NCBI RefSeq assembly: GCF_900130005.1 | Contig: NZ_FQXP01000003.1 | Coordinates: 310,001 to 374,000, forward strand | Source of the DNA: Clostridium collagenovorans DSM 3089 | GTDB lineage: Bacteria; Bacillota; Clostridia; Clostridiales; Clostridiaceae | Direction: 5' to 3' | Length of the DNA: 64,000 bases | In this document: in pieces, positions 1 through 8,913 of the stretch | Numbering within the stretch: the stretch's first letter is position 1 | Layout of the letters: each line of letters begins with the position of its first letter | Program-made: the position numbers and the translations under genes | The notes under the pieces: model-generated | What the model saw: the letters and a program-made list of their open reading frames with translations, nothing else | Database searches by the model: none | Told to the model about the DNA's origin: nothing

Positions 1-989
1 CTGGTGATAATGTAGATGAACATTATGTTAGAAATACTATAGAGGAATATTTACATACCATAGAAGGCAATAAACATCCCGCATCAATTATAGAGGTTTC
101 TTTCTTTGGTGGGACTTTTACAGCTATTGACATAGAAAAACAAAGAAAATTGCTTCAAGTTGCAAAGGAATATAAGGACAGAGGCAAGATACATAATATT
201 AGGTTATCAACTAGACCGGATGCAATAGATATTTTAATTTTAGAGCATCTTAAAAAATACTCTGTGGATATAATTGAATTAGGAGTACAAAGTTTAGATG
301 ATGAAGTGTTGATTAAATCTGGAAGAGGACATAATGCTGAGCAAGTAGAAATTGCTTCTAAATTAATAAAGAGTTATGGCATTACATTAGGCCATCAAAT
401 AATGTTAGGGCTTCCTGGTGATAATTTTGAGAAGGATATAGAAACAACTAAAAAAGTTATTAGCATGAAACCCCATATATGTAGAATTTACCCTGCATTA
501 ACGGTAAAAAATACACCTATGGAAAAGATGTATTTAGATGGTACATATATTCCGTATTCCCTAGAATATGCTGTTGAAATAAGTAAGGTCATATATGGAA
601 TGCTAGAAGCTGAGGATATAAAGGTTATTAGATTAGGTCTACAGACTACAGAAGAAATAGATGAAGGTGCAGAAATTATAGCAGGGCCTTTCCATCAAGC
701 CTTTAGGGAACTAGTAGAGGGGAATATTTTAATAGATATGATCGAAAGTATTATAAAAGATAAAAAAGGAATTAAGGAAATTGTTATAGAAATAAATACA
801 AGAGATGTATCTAAACTTTATGCTAAGAGAAAATTCTTTTTTAATAAGTTAAAAGAAAAATATAATACTGTAAATTTTAAAGTTACTCAATCTCAAGATG
901 TAGAAAGAAAGAATCTTAAGATACTAGTAAATAATGAGATATATAGTATCAATGAAAAAAGTTATTTAAAGGGCTTGTATTTAAAATAA
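1..989 (+). CDS. Elp3-like radical SAM protein (5' truncated by window edge)
   Basis: The reading frame is open from base 3, so the start and the CxxxCxxC iron-sulfur motif lie outside the window. The visible part begins inside the radical SAM barrel. FFGGTFTAID (bases 108-137) is the glycine-rich strand typical of the Elp3/COG1243 group. It continues with the conserved STRPD and ELGVQS segments and HQIMLGLPGD, which are radical SAM core signatures. The C-terminal part looks like the short radical-SAM-C extension; I see no acetyltransferase domain. In clostridia this gene commonly sits between rnc and smc. The substrate is unknown; tRNA wobble uridine modification would be inferred from Elp3 only. 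Family call is firm, function is not. Confidence 0.8.
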   Translation, partial: GDNVDEHYVRNTIEEYLHTIEGNKHPASIIEVSFFGGTFTAIDIEKQRKLLQVAKEYKDRGKIHNIRLSTRPDAIDILILEHLKKYSVDIIELGVQSLDDEVLIKSGRGHNAEQVEIASKLIKSYGITLGHQIMLGLPGDNFEKDIETTKKVISMKPHICRIYPALTVKNTPMEKMYLDGTYIPYSLEYAVEISKVIYGMLEAEDIKVIRLGLQTTEEIDEGAEIIAGPFHQAFRELVEGNILIDMIESIIKDKKGIKEIVIEINTRDVSKLYAKRKFFFNKLKEKYNTVNFKVTQSQDVERKNLKILVNNEIYSINEKSYLKGLYLK

Positions 990-1088
990 TACAGGCCTCT
1001 TTAATAGTATAAAAGTAAGTATTTAAATTGAAATTTTAGGACAAGTAATATAAACTTGTTTTATATAGTTAGTTTAGGAGTGGTTGTT

Positions 1089-1181
1089 ATGAAAAGAAAA
1101 CAAAGAGAAAAATTAACCAGAATTTTGGCTATTGCAATATTAGTGATATTTCTAGCAGTTACATTTTTATCGATATTATAG
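1089..1181 (+). CDS. 30-residue single-pass membrane micro-protein (Prli42/DUF4044-like?)
   Basis: ATG at 1089 is preceded by TTAGGAG at about 1074-1080. The 30-codon product has a basic head (MKRKQREKLTR) followed by about 19 hydrophobic residues ending FLSIL, then TAG. This is one transmembrane helix with a positively charged cytosolic N-terminus. Length and layout resemble the tiny Firmicute membrane proteins grouped as Prli42/DUF4044, of which Listeria Prli42 anchors the stressosome. That assignment is inferred from shape, not sequence identity. It ends 19 bases before smc and is probably co-transcribed with it. A good ribosome-binding site and clean topology support a real gene. Confidence 0.6.
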   Translation: MKRKQREKLTRILAIAILVIFLAVTFLSIL

Positions 1182-1200
1182 TTAAGTAGGTGACTTAAGT

Positions 1201-4200
1201 ATGTTTCTTAAATCATTAGAGGTGAGAGGTTTTAAATCTTTTGCCGATAAAACGGAATTACAATTTAAAAATGGAATTACTGCTGTAATTGGACCTAATG
1301 GTAGTGGTAAAAGTAATGTTACTGATGCTGTAAGATGGGTTTTAGGTGAGCAAAGTATTAAAAATCTAAGAGGAGCAAAAATGGAAGATGTAATTTTTGC
1401 GGGTACTCAATTTAGAAAGCCAGTAGGTCTAGCTCAAGTATCTATAACCTTAAACAATGAAGATAAAGCATTAGATATAGATTATTCTGATGTTAAAGTA
1501 ACAAGAAGACTTTATAGATCAGGAGAAAGTGAATATTACATAAATAATAATAAGTGTAGATTAAAAGATATACAGGAATTATTTATGGATACTGGTATAG
1601 GAAAAGAAGGTTATTCACTTATTGGACAAGGAAAAATTGAAGCTGTATTAAGTGGAAGACCTGAAGAAAGAAGAGGGCTTTTAGAGGAAGCTGCTGGAAT
1701 TGTTAAGTTTAAAAGCAGAAAAGAAGAAGCAGAAAAGAAGCTTGGCAATACAGAACAGAATTTAATAAGAATTAATGATATCATTGGAACTTATGAGGAA
1801 AGATTAGAGCCTTTGAGAATAGAGATGGAAAAGGCAAAGGAGTTCTTAACTTTATCAGAGGAACTTAAGGTTAAAGAAATTAATTCTATCATAGAGAAAA
1901 TCAAGGATTTTGATAGTAAATCTGAAAAAATTAAAGAAGATATTGAAAAAGTAAACAAGGACATTGAGAATAACTTAGGTGTGAAAAATGACTTTAAAGA
2001 TAAAAGTCAATATTGGAATGATCAATTAGAAAAGTATGAAGAAGAAAATAAAGAGAATCAGGAATCATACTATTCAAATAAGGCTCTGAAACAAGAAAAG
2101 GAATCAGAAATTAAGGTTTTAGAGGAAAAAATTAATAACATAAAAAGCTTTATTTCAAATAGTCAAAGGTCAATGGAAGAGCTTACGGCTAAGTATGAAC
2201 TTACTTCAGAGCTAAAGGCAAAGGAAGAGAAGGCTCTTATAGAACTAGGTAAGGAAAAAGATGAGCTAGTAAGCAAGATAACGGAGCTTGAAGGCTTAAT
2301 ACAAGACATGGAGAGTTCTGTTAAAAATGAAAATGCCGAACTTCAAAGATTGAAATTAGAAGAGATAAATATAAATAATTCAATATTAGAGAAAAATAAT
2401 ATTGTTATGAATCTTAATAGAGATATTGAATCTTTAGATAAAGATATTGAGAACTTAAAAGCAGAGTGTGAAGGTTACGAAGGTAATTTAAAAATTAATA
2501 GTAGTACAGAAGTAGCGCTTGTAACAGAGAAAAAAGAAGTTAAGCAAAGAATTGAAAGTTATGAAAAAGAAACAGAAGAAAATAAAAAGCAGTTATCTAA
2601 GTGGAGAGCTAAGTTAAGTAATGTTGAGAGAACTCATAAGGAACTTACAAATAGCTTAAATAAGATTGAAGCTAATAAAACAGTGTTAATAAATCTTGAA
2701 AAGCAATTTGAGGGTTATACAAGAGCTATTAAGGTTTTGATGACCCATGTTAGTAATGGAAGTGTTAAGGGGCTAAAGGATAAGTGTTACATTCTAGGAG
2801 AAGTTATAGAGGTTAATAAAGAGTATGAAATTGCTATAGAAATAGCTTTGGGTGCTGGAATTTCAAATGTAATAACTTCAAGTTCTGAGGATGCTAAGAT
2901 TTTAATTAATCACTTAAAACGAAACAATATAGGAAGGGGAACTTTCTTACCTTTAGATATAATAAGAGGTAAAAAGTTAACTATAAGCAATGAGCTTAGA
3001 AGTTACAATGGATTTATAGGTGTTGCTAGTGAATTAGTTTCTTATAGTAGTAAATTCTCTAAGGCTATTGAATATGCCTTAGGAAATATAGCTATAGTTA
3101 AAACTATGGATGATGCTTTATATATAGCTAAAAAAACTAATAGTAGCTTTAGAATTGTTACTTTAGAGGGAGAGGTTGTTAATCCTGGAGGATCTTTAAC
3201 AGGAGGAAACACTTTTCATAAATCTACAAGCATCATAAGTAGAAAAAGAGAAATCAAAGAATTAGAGGAAAAACACAGTGAAACTCTAAGCAGGTTGAAG
3301 GAAGCAACTTCCGATATAGCAACTCTTAGTAAAAGCATTGGAGAACTGGATGATCATAATTTAAACTTAAAAGATAATATACACTATGAGAACATAGAGT
3401 TAACTAAAATTGAATCTAGGATCAATGTTATATTAGAGGAAAATAAAAAGATTATAGCTTCTTTAGAGGTAAAACAAAGTTTATTGAATAAGCTTACTTC
3501 AGGTTTGGAAAATAATAAAGAAAGATTAATCAGTGAAGAAAGCACATTAGAAAACTTAAAGGAAAGATATAAAGAAGTTATTTCTGGCATGAAGATTCTT
3601 GAAGAAAGGGTTAAGGGTATATTAGAAAAGGTTAATAATAATAAAGAGGACTTAACAGATTATAAAATAAACAAAGCTAAGTTGGATGAGGTATTATTAG
3701 CTAAAAGTAAAGAAATTGAAAGAATAAGTAGGGAATCTTTAGAGTGCAAGGAAAAATTAAATTCTATAGTAAAAGAAGTTGAGAGTAGCTCTATATCAGA
3801 AAAAGAGTTCATTACTAATATAGATAAAGCTAAAAAAGCTATAGAGGACATAGATTTAGAACTTGAAAACTTAGAAGAGGCTATAAAGAATGTAGAAATA
3901 GAAAAGATAAAAATTAAAGAATTCATAAGAAATCATGGGGATAAATTAGAAGAGTTATCTAATGTGATTGGAAAGTTTGATAAAGAATTAAACAAGCAGC
4001 TTATGTTACTTACAAAGTTAGAAGCGGAAAGAGAAGCTTATTATAGTAAATTGAATGAGGATTTCAGTTTAACTTATGCTGAAGCTTTAGAATATAAGAT
4101 TGAAAACTTGGAAATTAATAAGTTAAGAGCTGAAATTAATGAAATTAAAAATAAAATTTCAGATATGGGCTTGGTTAATGTAGGTGCTATTGAAGAGTAT

Positions 4201-4776
4201 AAAGAAATAAAAGAAAAATATACTTTTATGAGCACTGAAAGAGAAGATTTATTAAAAGCCAAGCAAGAAATTGAAGAAGTTATTGAAGAGATAACTGTAA
4301 AAATGAAAGAAGTATTCAGAGAGAATTTTGAAATATTGAATATTAACTTTGATGAAACTTTTAAAGAGTTATTTAAAGGGGGAAGTGCTAGTTTAATATT
4401 AGGTGAAGGTGATGAATTAACAGGTAAGATTGATATAAATGTTCAACCACCAGGAAAGAAACTTCAAAATATAAACTTAATGTCCGGTGGTGAGAAGGTT
4501 TTATCAGCTATTGCCTTGCTTTTTGCTATATTAAAAATGAAGCCTACTCCATTCTGTATACTAGATGAGATTGAAGCTGCTTTAGATGACGCTAACATTT
4601 CAAGATATGCAGAGTTTTTAAGGCAATTTTCTGATAGAACTCAATTTATAGTTATAACTCATAGAAAGGGTACTATGTCTGTTAGTGATGTTTTATATGG
4701 AGTTACTATGGAAGAAAAGGGAATATCAAAAATTGTTTCTGTAGATTTAGCAAGTGAAATGGTAAAGGAGAGTTAA
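1201..4776 (+). CDS. smc: chromosome partition/condensation protein SMC
   Basis: SMC ATPase that, with ScpA/ScpB, organises and separates newly replicated origins. At 1191 residues it has normal family length. Walker A GPNGSGKS is at residues 31-38. A long Glu/Lys-rich coiled coil follows to about 500, then the hinge (about 500-660, with the GGSLTGG turn), then the returning coiled coil. The C-terminal head carries the ABC signature MSGGEK at about 1094-1099 and Walker B with the catalytic glutamate in ILDEIEAALDD at about 1120-1130. Start is ATG at 1201; upstream GTAGGTGA is a modest ribosome-binding site. ftsY follows 2 bases after the stop, so the two are one transcription unit, as in Bacillus and other clostridia. 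Confidence 0.98.
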   Translation: MFLKSLEVRGFKSFADKTELQFKNGITAVIGPNGSGKSNVTDAVRWVLGEQSIKNLRGAKMEDVIFAGTQFRKPVGLAQVSITLNNEDKALDIDYSDVKVTRRLYRSGESEYYINNNKCRLKDIQELFMDTGIGKEGYSLIGQGKIEAVLSGRPEERRGLLEEAAGIVKFKSRKEEAEKKLGNTEQNLIRINDIIGTYEERLEPLRIEMEKAKEFLTLSEELKVKEINSIIEKIKDFDSKSEKIKEDIEKVNKDIENNLGVKNDFKDKSQYWNDQLEKYEEENKENQESYYSNKALKQEKESEIKVLEEKINNIKSFISNSQRSMEELTAKYELTSELKAKEEKALIELGKEKDELVSKITELEGLIQDMESSVKNENAELQRLKLEEININNSILEKNNIVMNLNRDIESLDKDIENLKAECEGYEGNLKINSSTEVALVTEKKEVKQRIESYEKETEENKKQLSKWRAKLSNVERTHKELTNSLNKIEANKTVLINLEKQFEGYTRAIKVLMTHVSNGSVKGLKDKCYILGEVIEVNKEYEIAIEIALGAGISNVITSSSEDAKILINHLKRNNIGRGTFLPLDIIRGKKLTISNELRSYNGFIGVASELVSYSSKFSKAIEYALGNIAIVKTMDDALYIAKKTNSSFRIVTLEGEVVNPGGSLTGGNTFHKSTSIISRKREIKELEEKHSETLSRLKEATSDIATLSKSIGELDDHNLNLKDNIHYENIELTKIESRINVILEENKKIIASLEVKQSLLNKLTSGLENNKERLISEESTLENLKERYKEVISGMKILEERVKGILEKVNNNKEDLTDYKINKAKLDEVLLAKSKEIERISRESLECKEKLNSIVKEVESSSISEKEFITNIDKAKKAIEDIDLELENLEEAIKNVEIEKIKIKEFIRNHGDKLEELSNVIGKFDKELNKQLMLLTKLEAEREAYYSKLNEDFSLTYAEALEYKIENLEINKLRAEINEIKNKISDMGLVNVGAIEEYKEIKEKYTFMSTEREDLLKAKQEIEEVIEEITVKMKEVFRENFEILNINFDETFKELFKGGSASLILGEGDELTGKIDINVQPPGKKLQNINLMSGGEKVLSAIALLFAILKMKPTPFCILDEIEAALDDANISRYAEFLRQFSDRTQFIVITHRKGTMSVSDVLYGVTMEEKGISKIVSVDLASEMVKES

Positions 4777-4778
4777 AG

Positions 4779-5693
4779 ATGTTTGGTAAGTTTTTTGAAA
4801 AATTAAAAGATGGTCTATCAAAAACAAGAGATAATTTAACTGATAAAATTAATGAGGTTTTAAATTTAGCTGTTGCAATAGACGATGATTTATATGAAGA
4901 ATTAGAAGAAATTTTAATTACAGCCGATGTAGGAGTAGAAACTACAATGGATATAATTGAAAGATTAAGAGTTAAAATAAGAAAAGAAAAGATAAATGAA
5001 GTTAGTGAAGTTAAGCCTTGCTTAAAATCAGTAATAGCAGAAATGATGGAAGATGAAGAAGAAGAGTCAGCTGTATGTGAGGATGTACCAGAGGTGATTT
5101 TAGTTATAGGAGTAAATGGAGTTGGAAAGACAACATCTATAGGTAAAATAGCTTCTAGATTAAAAAATGAAAATAAAAAGGTATTATTAGCTGCTGCTGA
5201 TACTTTTAGAGCTGCTGCTATTGATCAGTTAGAGGTCTGGAGTAATAGAGCAGGTGTTGATTTAATAAAACATCAAGAGGGAGCAGATCCTGCAGCGGTT
5301 GTTTTTGATGCTATACAAGCAGCCAAGGCTAGAAAAGCTGATGTCTTAATATGTGATACTGCTGGAAGACTTCATAATAAGAAAAACTTAATGGATGAAC
5401 TTTCTAAAATTAATAGAATAATAGAAAGAGAGTATTCAGAGGCTAAGAAACAAACTTTATTAGTTTTAGACTCAACAACAGGACAAAATGCTGTTCAGCA
5501 AGCTAAACAGTTTATGGAAGTGAGTAAAATTGATGGAATAGTTTTAACTAAATTAGATGGTACTGCTAAGGGTGGTATAGTTATATCAATTAAAAATCAG
5601 CTTGGAATACCTGTTAAGTTTGTAGGTGTTGGTGAGGGAGTTGATGATTTACAAGAATTTAACTCTAATGATTATGCAGAAGCGCTTCTGTAG
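4779..5693 (+). CDS. ftsY: signal recognition particle receptor FtsY
   Basis: SRP receptor GTPase that docks ribosome-SRP complexes at the membrane for co-translational insertion. At 304 residues it has a short acidic/basic N-terminal A-region, an N domain, then the G domain. G1 GVNGVGKT is at about 111-118, the insertion-box DTFRAAA segment follows, G3 DTAGR is at about 193 and G4 TKLDG at about 257. The short A domain (no long acidic tail) is usual for Gram-positives. It starts 2 bases after smc, with its ribosome-binding site (AAGGAG) inside the end of smc. An 11-bp hairpin downstream (5824-5860) separates it from ylxM. Confidence 0.97.
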   Translation: MFGKFFEKLKDGLSKTRDNLTDKINEVLNLAVAIDDDLYEELEEILITADVGVETTMDIIERLRVKIRKEKINEVSEVKPCLKSVIAEMMEDEEEESAVCEDVPEVILVIGVNGVGKTTSIGKIASRLKNENKKVLLAAADTFRAAAIDQLEVWSNRAGVDLIKHQEGADPAAVVFDAIQAAKARKADVLICDTAGRLHNKKNLMDELSKINRIIEREYSEAKKQTLLVLDSTTGQNAVQQAKQFMEVSKIDGIVLTKLDGTAKGGIVISIKNQLGIPVKFVGVGEGVDDLQEFNSNDYAEALL

Positions 5694-5823
5694 TTGAAAA
5701 ATTATAAGGATATATATTTTGGTAAATAAACTAAGTATATCGATATAGTTGCATAAGTATATACTAAGGATTAATAAATATATAGCAATAGGTTATCAAT
5801 ATTTTAGAATATATATTATAGAG

Positions 5824-5864
5824 TAAAGAAGTCTTTCCAAGTGGATTTAGACTTCTTTATTTTA
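5824..5864 (+). terminator. intrinsic terminator after ftsY
   Basis: An inverted repeat, AAAGAAGTCT (5825-5834) with AGACTTCTTT (5849-5858), extends by one T-A pair and is followed by TTATTTT. It lies 130 bases after ftsY and just before a new promoter, so it likely ends the smc-ftsY transcript. Confidence 0.7.
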
Positions 5865-5902
5865 AGAAATAAAAAAAATAAAAAAGTGTTAAGTAAAAAT
5901 AC

Positions 5903-5931
5903 TTGACATATAAAAAATCTTTTGTTAAGAT
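5903..5931 (+). promoter_or_regulatory. sigma-A promoter for ylxM-ffh-rpsP
   Basis: The -35 TTGACA (5903-5908) is perfect, with a 17-bp spacer and -10 TAAGAT (5926-5931). The predicted transcript start is near 5938, giving a leader of only about 18 bases before the ylxM ATG with its AAGGTGAT ribosome-binding site. Confidence 0.85.
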
Positions 5932-5955
5932 GTAATCTGTAAGTAAGGTGATGTT

Positions 5956-6303
5956 ATGGATAAGAGAATAGAAATATCAATTTTATTAGATATTTATGGA
6001 GTATTACTTACAGAAAAGCAAAGAGATATTATGGATTTATATTTCAATAATGATTTATCATTAGCAGAGATTTCTGAGAATACTAATACAAGTAGGCAGG
6101 CTATTCACGATCTTATAAAAAGATGTGAAAGACTATTATCAGAATATGAATCCAAGCTATGCTTGATGAAAAGAAATACTGAGTTACATAGGATGAAAAA
6201 GTCAGTAGATGAGCATTTAGATAAATTATTAGAAAAAGATTTAGATATAGATAGTAAAGATAGAATTAATAATATAAGATACTTGATAAATGATTTAAAC
6301 TAG
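5956..6303 (+). CDS. ylxM: YlxM/p13-family putative helix-turn-helix protein, SRP operon
   Basis: A 115-residue protein of the YlxM (UPF0122) family, whose gene almost always precedes ffh. The N-terminal half has a sigma-70 region 4-like helix-turn-helix (LTEKQRDIMDLYF...LAEISENTNTSRQAIHDLIKRCE, residues 18-58). The C-terminal half is charged and helical. In streptococci YlxM associates with the SRP and affects its GTPase cycle; DNA binding has been inferred only from the fold. It has its own strong promoter and lies 9 bases before ffh, supporting a role tied to SRP production or activity. Confidence 0.93.
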   Translation: MDKRIEISILLDIYGVLLTEKQRDIMDLYFNNDLSLAEISENTNTSRQAIHDLIKRCERLLSEYESKLCLMKRNTELHRMKKSVDEHLDKLLEKDLDIDSKDRINNIRYLINDLN

Positions 6304-6312
6304 GAGGGTCTT

Positions 6313-7668
6313 ATGGTATTCGAAGGTTTATCCTCAAAATTACAGGATACAATTAAAAAGTTAAAGGGTAAGGGAAAACTTACTGAAAAAGATATAAAAG
6401 AAGCCATGAGAGAAGTAAAGCTTGCATTATTGGAGGCTGACGTTAACTTTAAAGTTGTTAAAGACTTTGTTAAGGTAGTTAGTGAAAAATGTATGGGCTC
6501 AGAAGTATTAGAGAGTCTTACTCCAGGTCAGCAAGTCATTAAAATAGTTAATGATGAGTTAACTCGTTTGATGGGAGAAACTGAAAGCAAATTAGAATTC
6601 TCTCCTAAGGGAATGACTGTTATTATGTTAGCAGGTCTTCAAGGTGCTGGTAAAACTACAATGTGTGGTAAATTAGCATTGAATCTTAGAAAGGCTAATA
6701 AAAAACCTCTATTAGTAGCATGTGACGTTTATAGACCAGCAGCTGTAAAACAATTGCAAGTTGTTGGAAAACAAATAGATGTTCCTGTATTCACAATGGG
6801 AGATAAGGTAAGTCCAGTGGATATTTCAAAGGCTGCTATAGAATATGCTAAAAACAACGGTCAAAACGTTGTTATAATAGATACAGCAGGTAGACTTCAT
6901 ATTGATGAAACTTTAATGGATGAATTAAAACACATTAAAGAAGAAGTGGTACCAGATGAAATATTACTAGTAGTTGACTCTATGACAGGGCAAGATGCTG
7001 TTAATGTTTCAAAAACTTTCAATGAAGCTTTAGATGTTACGGGAGTTATCTTAACTAAGTTAGATGGTGACACTAGAGGGGGAGCAGCACTTTCAATTAA
7101 GGCTATGACTGGCAAACCAATTAAGTTTGTTGGTTTAGGTGAGAAAATGAGTGATTTAGAAAGCTTCCACCCAGATAGAATGGCATCAAGAATACTTGGT
7201 ATGGGAGATGTACTTTCTTTAATAGAAAAAGCTCAAGCAGCTATTGATGAAAAAGAGGCTTTAGAGTTAGGAAATAAAATGTTAAACAATGATTTTAACT
7301 TTGAGGATTTCTTAACTACAATGAATCAAATGAAGAAATTAGGGCCATTAAATAAATTAGTTGAAATGGTTCCAGGTGTAAATTCTAAGCAATTAGAGGG
7401 CATAGATTTGTCAGAGGGAGAAAAAGAAATGGTTAAAAAAGAAGCCATGATTAACTCTATGACAGCTAAGGAAAGAAGAAATCCAAATCTAGTTGCGTCT
7501 TCATCAAGTAGAAAGAAAAGAATTGCCAAAGGTTCAGGCACAACTGTTCAACAGGTAAATAAATTCTTAAAAGAATTTGAAATGATGAGGAAGATGATGA
7601 AGCAGATGAAAGGCATCCAAAAGGGTGGTAAAAAAGGTTTATTAGGAAAACTACCTTTCAAGTTTTAG
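6313..7668 (+). CDS. ffh: signal recognition particle GTPase Ffh
   Basis: Protein subunit of the bacterial SRP; it binds signal sequences and SRP RNA and pairs with FtsY. At 451 residues the architecture is complete. The N domain covers 1-95. The G domain has G1 GLQGAGKT at 108-115, DTAGR at about 190-194 and TKLDGDTRGG. The M domain starts at about 300 and ends in a Met-rich helix (MMRKMMKQMKG) and a basic tail. RBS AGGAGG precedes the ATG closely. Its order after ylxM and before rpsP is conserved in Firmicutes. The SRP RNA gene itself is not in this window. Confidence 0.98.
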   Translation: MVFEGLSSKLQDTIKKLKGKGKLTEKDIKEAMREVKLALLEADVNFKVVKDFVKVVSEKCMGSEVLESLTPGQQVIKIVNDELTRLMGETESKLEFSPKGMTVIMLAGLQGAGKTTMCGKLALNLRKANKKPLLVACDVYRPAAVKQLQVVGKQIDVPVFTMGDKVSPVDISKAAIEYAKNNGQNVVIIDTAGRLHIDETLMDELKHIKEEVVPDEILLVVDSMTGQDAVNVSKTFNEALDVTGVILTKLDGDTRGGAALSIKAMTGKPIKFVGLGEKMSDLESFHPDRMASRILGMGDVLSLIEKAQAAIDEKEALELGNKMLNNDFNFEDFLTTMNQMKKLGPLNKLVEMVPGVNSKQLEGIDLSEGEKEMVKKEAMINSMTAKERRNPNLVASSSSRKKRIAKGSGTTVQQVNKFLKEFEMMRKMMKQMKGIQKGGKKGLLGKLPFKF

Positions 7669-7727
7669 TAAAAGGTTAATTATATTTTAAGATATAGTTA
7701 GAAGAAATAAAAGGAGGTGAATTTTAA

Positions 7728-7973
7728 ATGGCAGTTAAAATGAGATTAAAAAGAATGGGTGCTAAGAAAGCTCCTTTTTATAGAATTGTTATAGCTGATT
7801 CAAGATGTCCAAGAGATGGTAGATTTATCGAGGAGATTGGTTACTACAATCCATTAACTGAGCCTGTAACTGTAAAAATCGACGAGGCTAAAGCAACAGA
7901 ATGGTTAAACAATGGTGCACAACCTTCAGATACAGTTAAGAGACTTTTAAACAACGCTGGTCTTTGTAAATAA
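7728..7973 (+). CDS. rpsP: 30S ribosomal protein S16
   Basis: Small-subunit protein S16, which binds 16S rRNA early in 30S assembly. The 81-residue length is normal and the start MAVKMRLKRMGAKKAPFYRIVIADSR and the segment DGRFIEEIGYYNP are diagnostic. A perfect AAGGAGGTGA ribosome-binding site precedes the ATG. It is 59 bases after ffh and 18 before the khpA start, and the group is probably one transcript ending at the hairpin at 8230. Confidence 0.98.
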   Translation: MAVKMRLKRMGAKKAPFYRIVIADSRCPRDGRFIEEIGYYNPLTEPVTVKIDEAKATEWLNNGAQPSDTVKRLLNNAGLCK

Positions 7974-7991
7974 TGATTGGAGGATTATCTC

Positions 7992-8219
7992 ATGAAAGAA
8001 GTATTAGAGGTAATAGCTAAATCACTAGTAGACAATCCAGAAATGGTAGATGTCAAAGAGGTAGTAGGTGAGCATTCAATAATTTTAGAACTTAAAGTAT
8101 CTCAAGAAGATATGGGTAAAATTATTGGTAAGCAGGGAAGAATAGCTAAGGCTATTAGAACTGTTGTAAAAGCAGCCGCTATTAAGGAAAACAAAAGAGT
8201 CGTTGTAGAAATTATTTAA
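7992..8219 (+). CDS. khpA: KH-domain RNA-binding protein KhpA (YlqC)
   Basis: A 75-residue single KH-domain protein. The GKIIGKQGRIAKAIRTVV segment carries the GxxG loop (GKQG) that contacts RNA. Orthologs in streptococci and clostridia pair with KhpB/Jag and act as RNA chaperones affecting cell division or toxin mRNA. I chose ATG at 7992, with GGAGGA ending 7 bases upstream, instead of the longer in-frame TTG at 7977. That TTG lies 3 bases before the Shine-Dalgarno sequence itself and so cannot be served by it. It directly follows rpsP, the conserved position, and ends the operon. Confidence 0.93.
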   Translation: MKEVLEVIAKSLVDNPEMVDVKEVVGEHSIILELKVSQEDMGKIIGKQGRIAKAIRTVVKAAAIKENKRVVVEII

Positions 8220-8229
8220 CTACATAAAT

Positions 8230-8260
8230 AAGAGTTAGGGAAACCTAACTCTTGTTTTAT
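8230..8260 (+). terminator. intrinsic terminator after khpA
   Basis: A 10-bp perfect stem (8230-8239 with 8244-8253) closed by a GAAA tetraloop is followed by GTTTTAT. It ends the ylxM-ffh-rpsP-khpA unit. The remaining spacer to rimM (8261-8421) has a TATAAT at 8369-8374 with no clear -35, and a 9-bp inverted repeat (8328-8336 with 8352-8360) that could be an operator. Confidence 0.85.
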
Positions 8261-8421
8261 GTTAAAGAAAATTTTAAGATAATTTTATGGATATAGATAA
8301 ATATGAAGTTTGGTAGAAATTAATTAATTAAACTTCATTTAATTATATATAGAAGTTTAAATATGAGATATAATATTTAATATGATTTGAAAGAAAAAAG
8401 ATACATAAAGGAGTTATATGC

Positions 8422-8913
8422 ATGAAGGAATTTTTAGTAATAGGACAGATAACTAAAGCTCATGGATTAAAGGGTGAGGTTAAGGTTTTATCTTTAACTG
8501 ATGATTTAAAAAGATTTAAAAAATTAAAGAGTGTATTCATTGATGGAGCTGAAAAAAATATAGAGGGATGTAAGCTTCAAGGTGATAGAGCTATTTTGAA
8601 AATAGAGGGAATTGATACTGTAGAAGCTACGGCTAAATATAAAGGGAAATATTTATCAATACATAGAAGTGAAGGAATACAGTTGGAAGAGGATGAATAC
8701 TACATTGCGGATTTAATTGGATGCACAGTTTTTGATGAATTAGGTGCAGAGTTAGGTAATGTTTATGATGTGCTAGCAACAGGAAGTAATGATGTGTATT
8801 GGGTTAAGAATGGTAAGGAAGAAGTTTTAATTCCGGCTTTAGGTGACATAGTAATTTCTGTAGATATTGAAAATAGTAAAATAATAATTAAACCAGTAAG
8901 TGAGTGGATGTAA
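8422..8913 (+). CDS. rimM: 16S rRNA processing/30S maturation protein RimM
   Basis: Assembly factor that binds S19 and the 30S head during late maturation. At 163 residues it has the N-terminal RimM beta-barrel (LVIGQITKAHGLKGEVKV at 5-22 is the signature) and a C-terminal PRC-barrel (from about 95: YYIADLIGCTVFDELG). AAAGGAG precedes the ATG by 9 bases. The trmD GTG follows immediately after its TAA, so the two are translationally coupled, as in nearly all Firmicutes. Confidence 0.96.
   Translation: MKEFLVIGQITKAHGLKGEVKVLSLTDDLKRFKKLKSVFIDGAEKNIEGCKLQGDRAILKIEGIDTVEATAKYKGKYLSIHRSEGIQLEEDEYYIADLIGCTVFDELGAELGNVYDVLATGSNDVYWVKNGKEEVLIPALGDIVISVDIENSKIIIKPVSEWM

Noticed and set aside
8328..8360. 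Inverted repeat before rimM as a terminator or riboswitch
   Set aside because: 9-bp AT-rich stem with a 15-base loop and no T-tract; too weak to call more than a possible operator.
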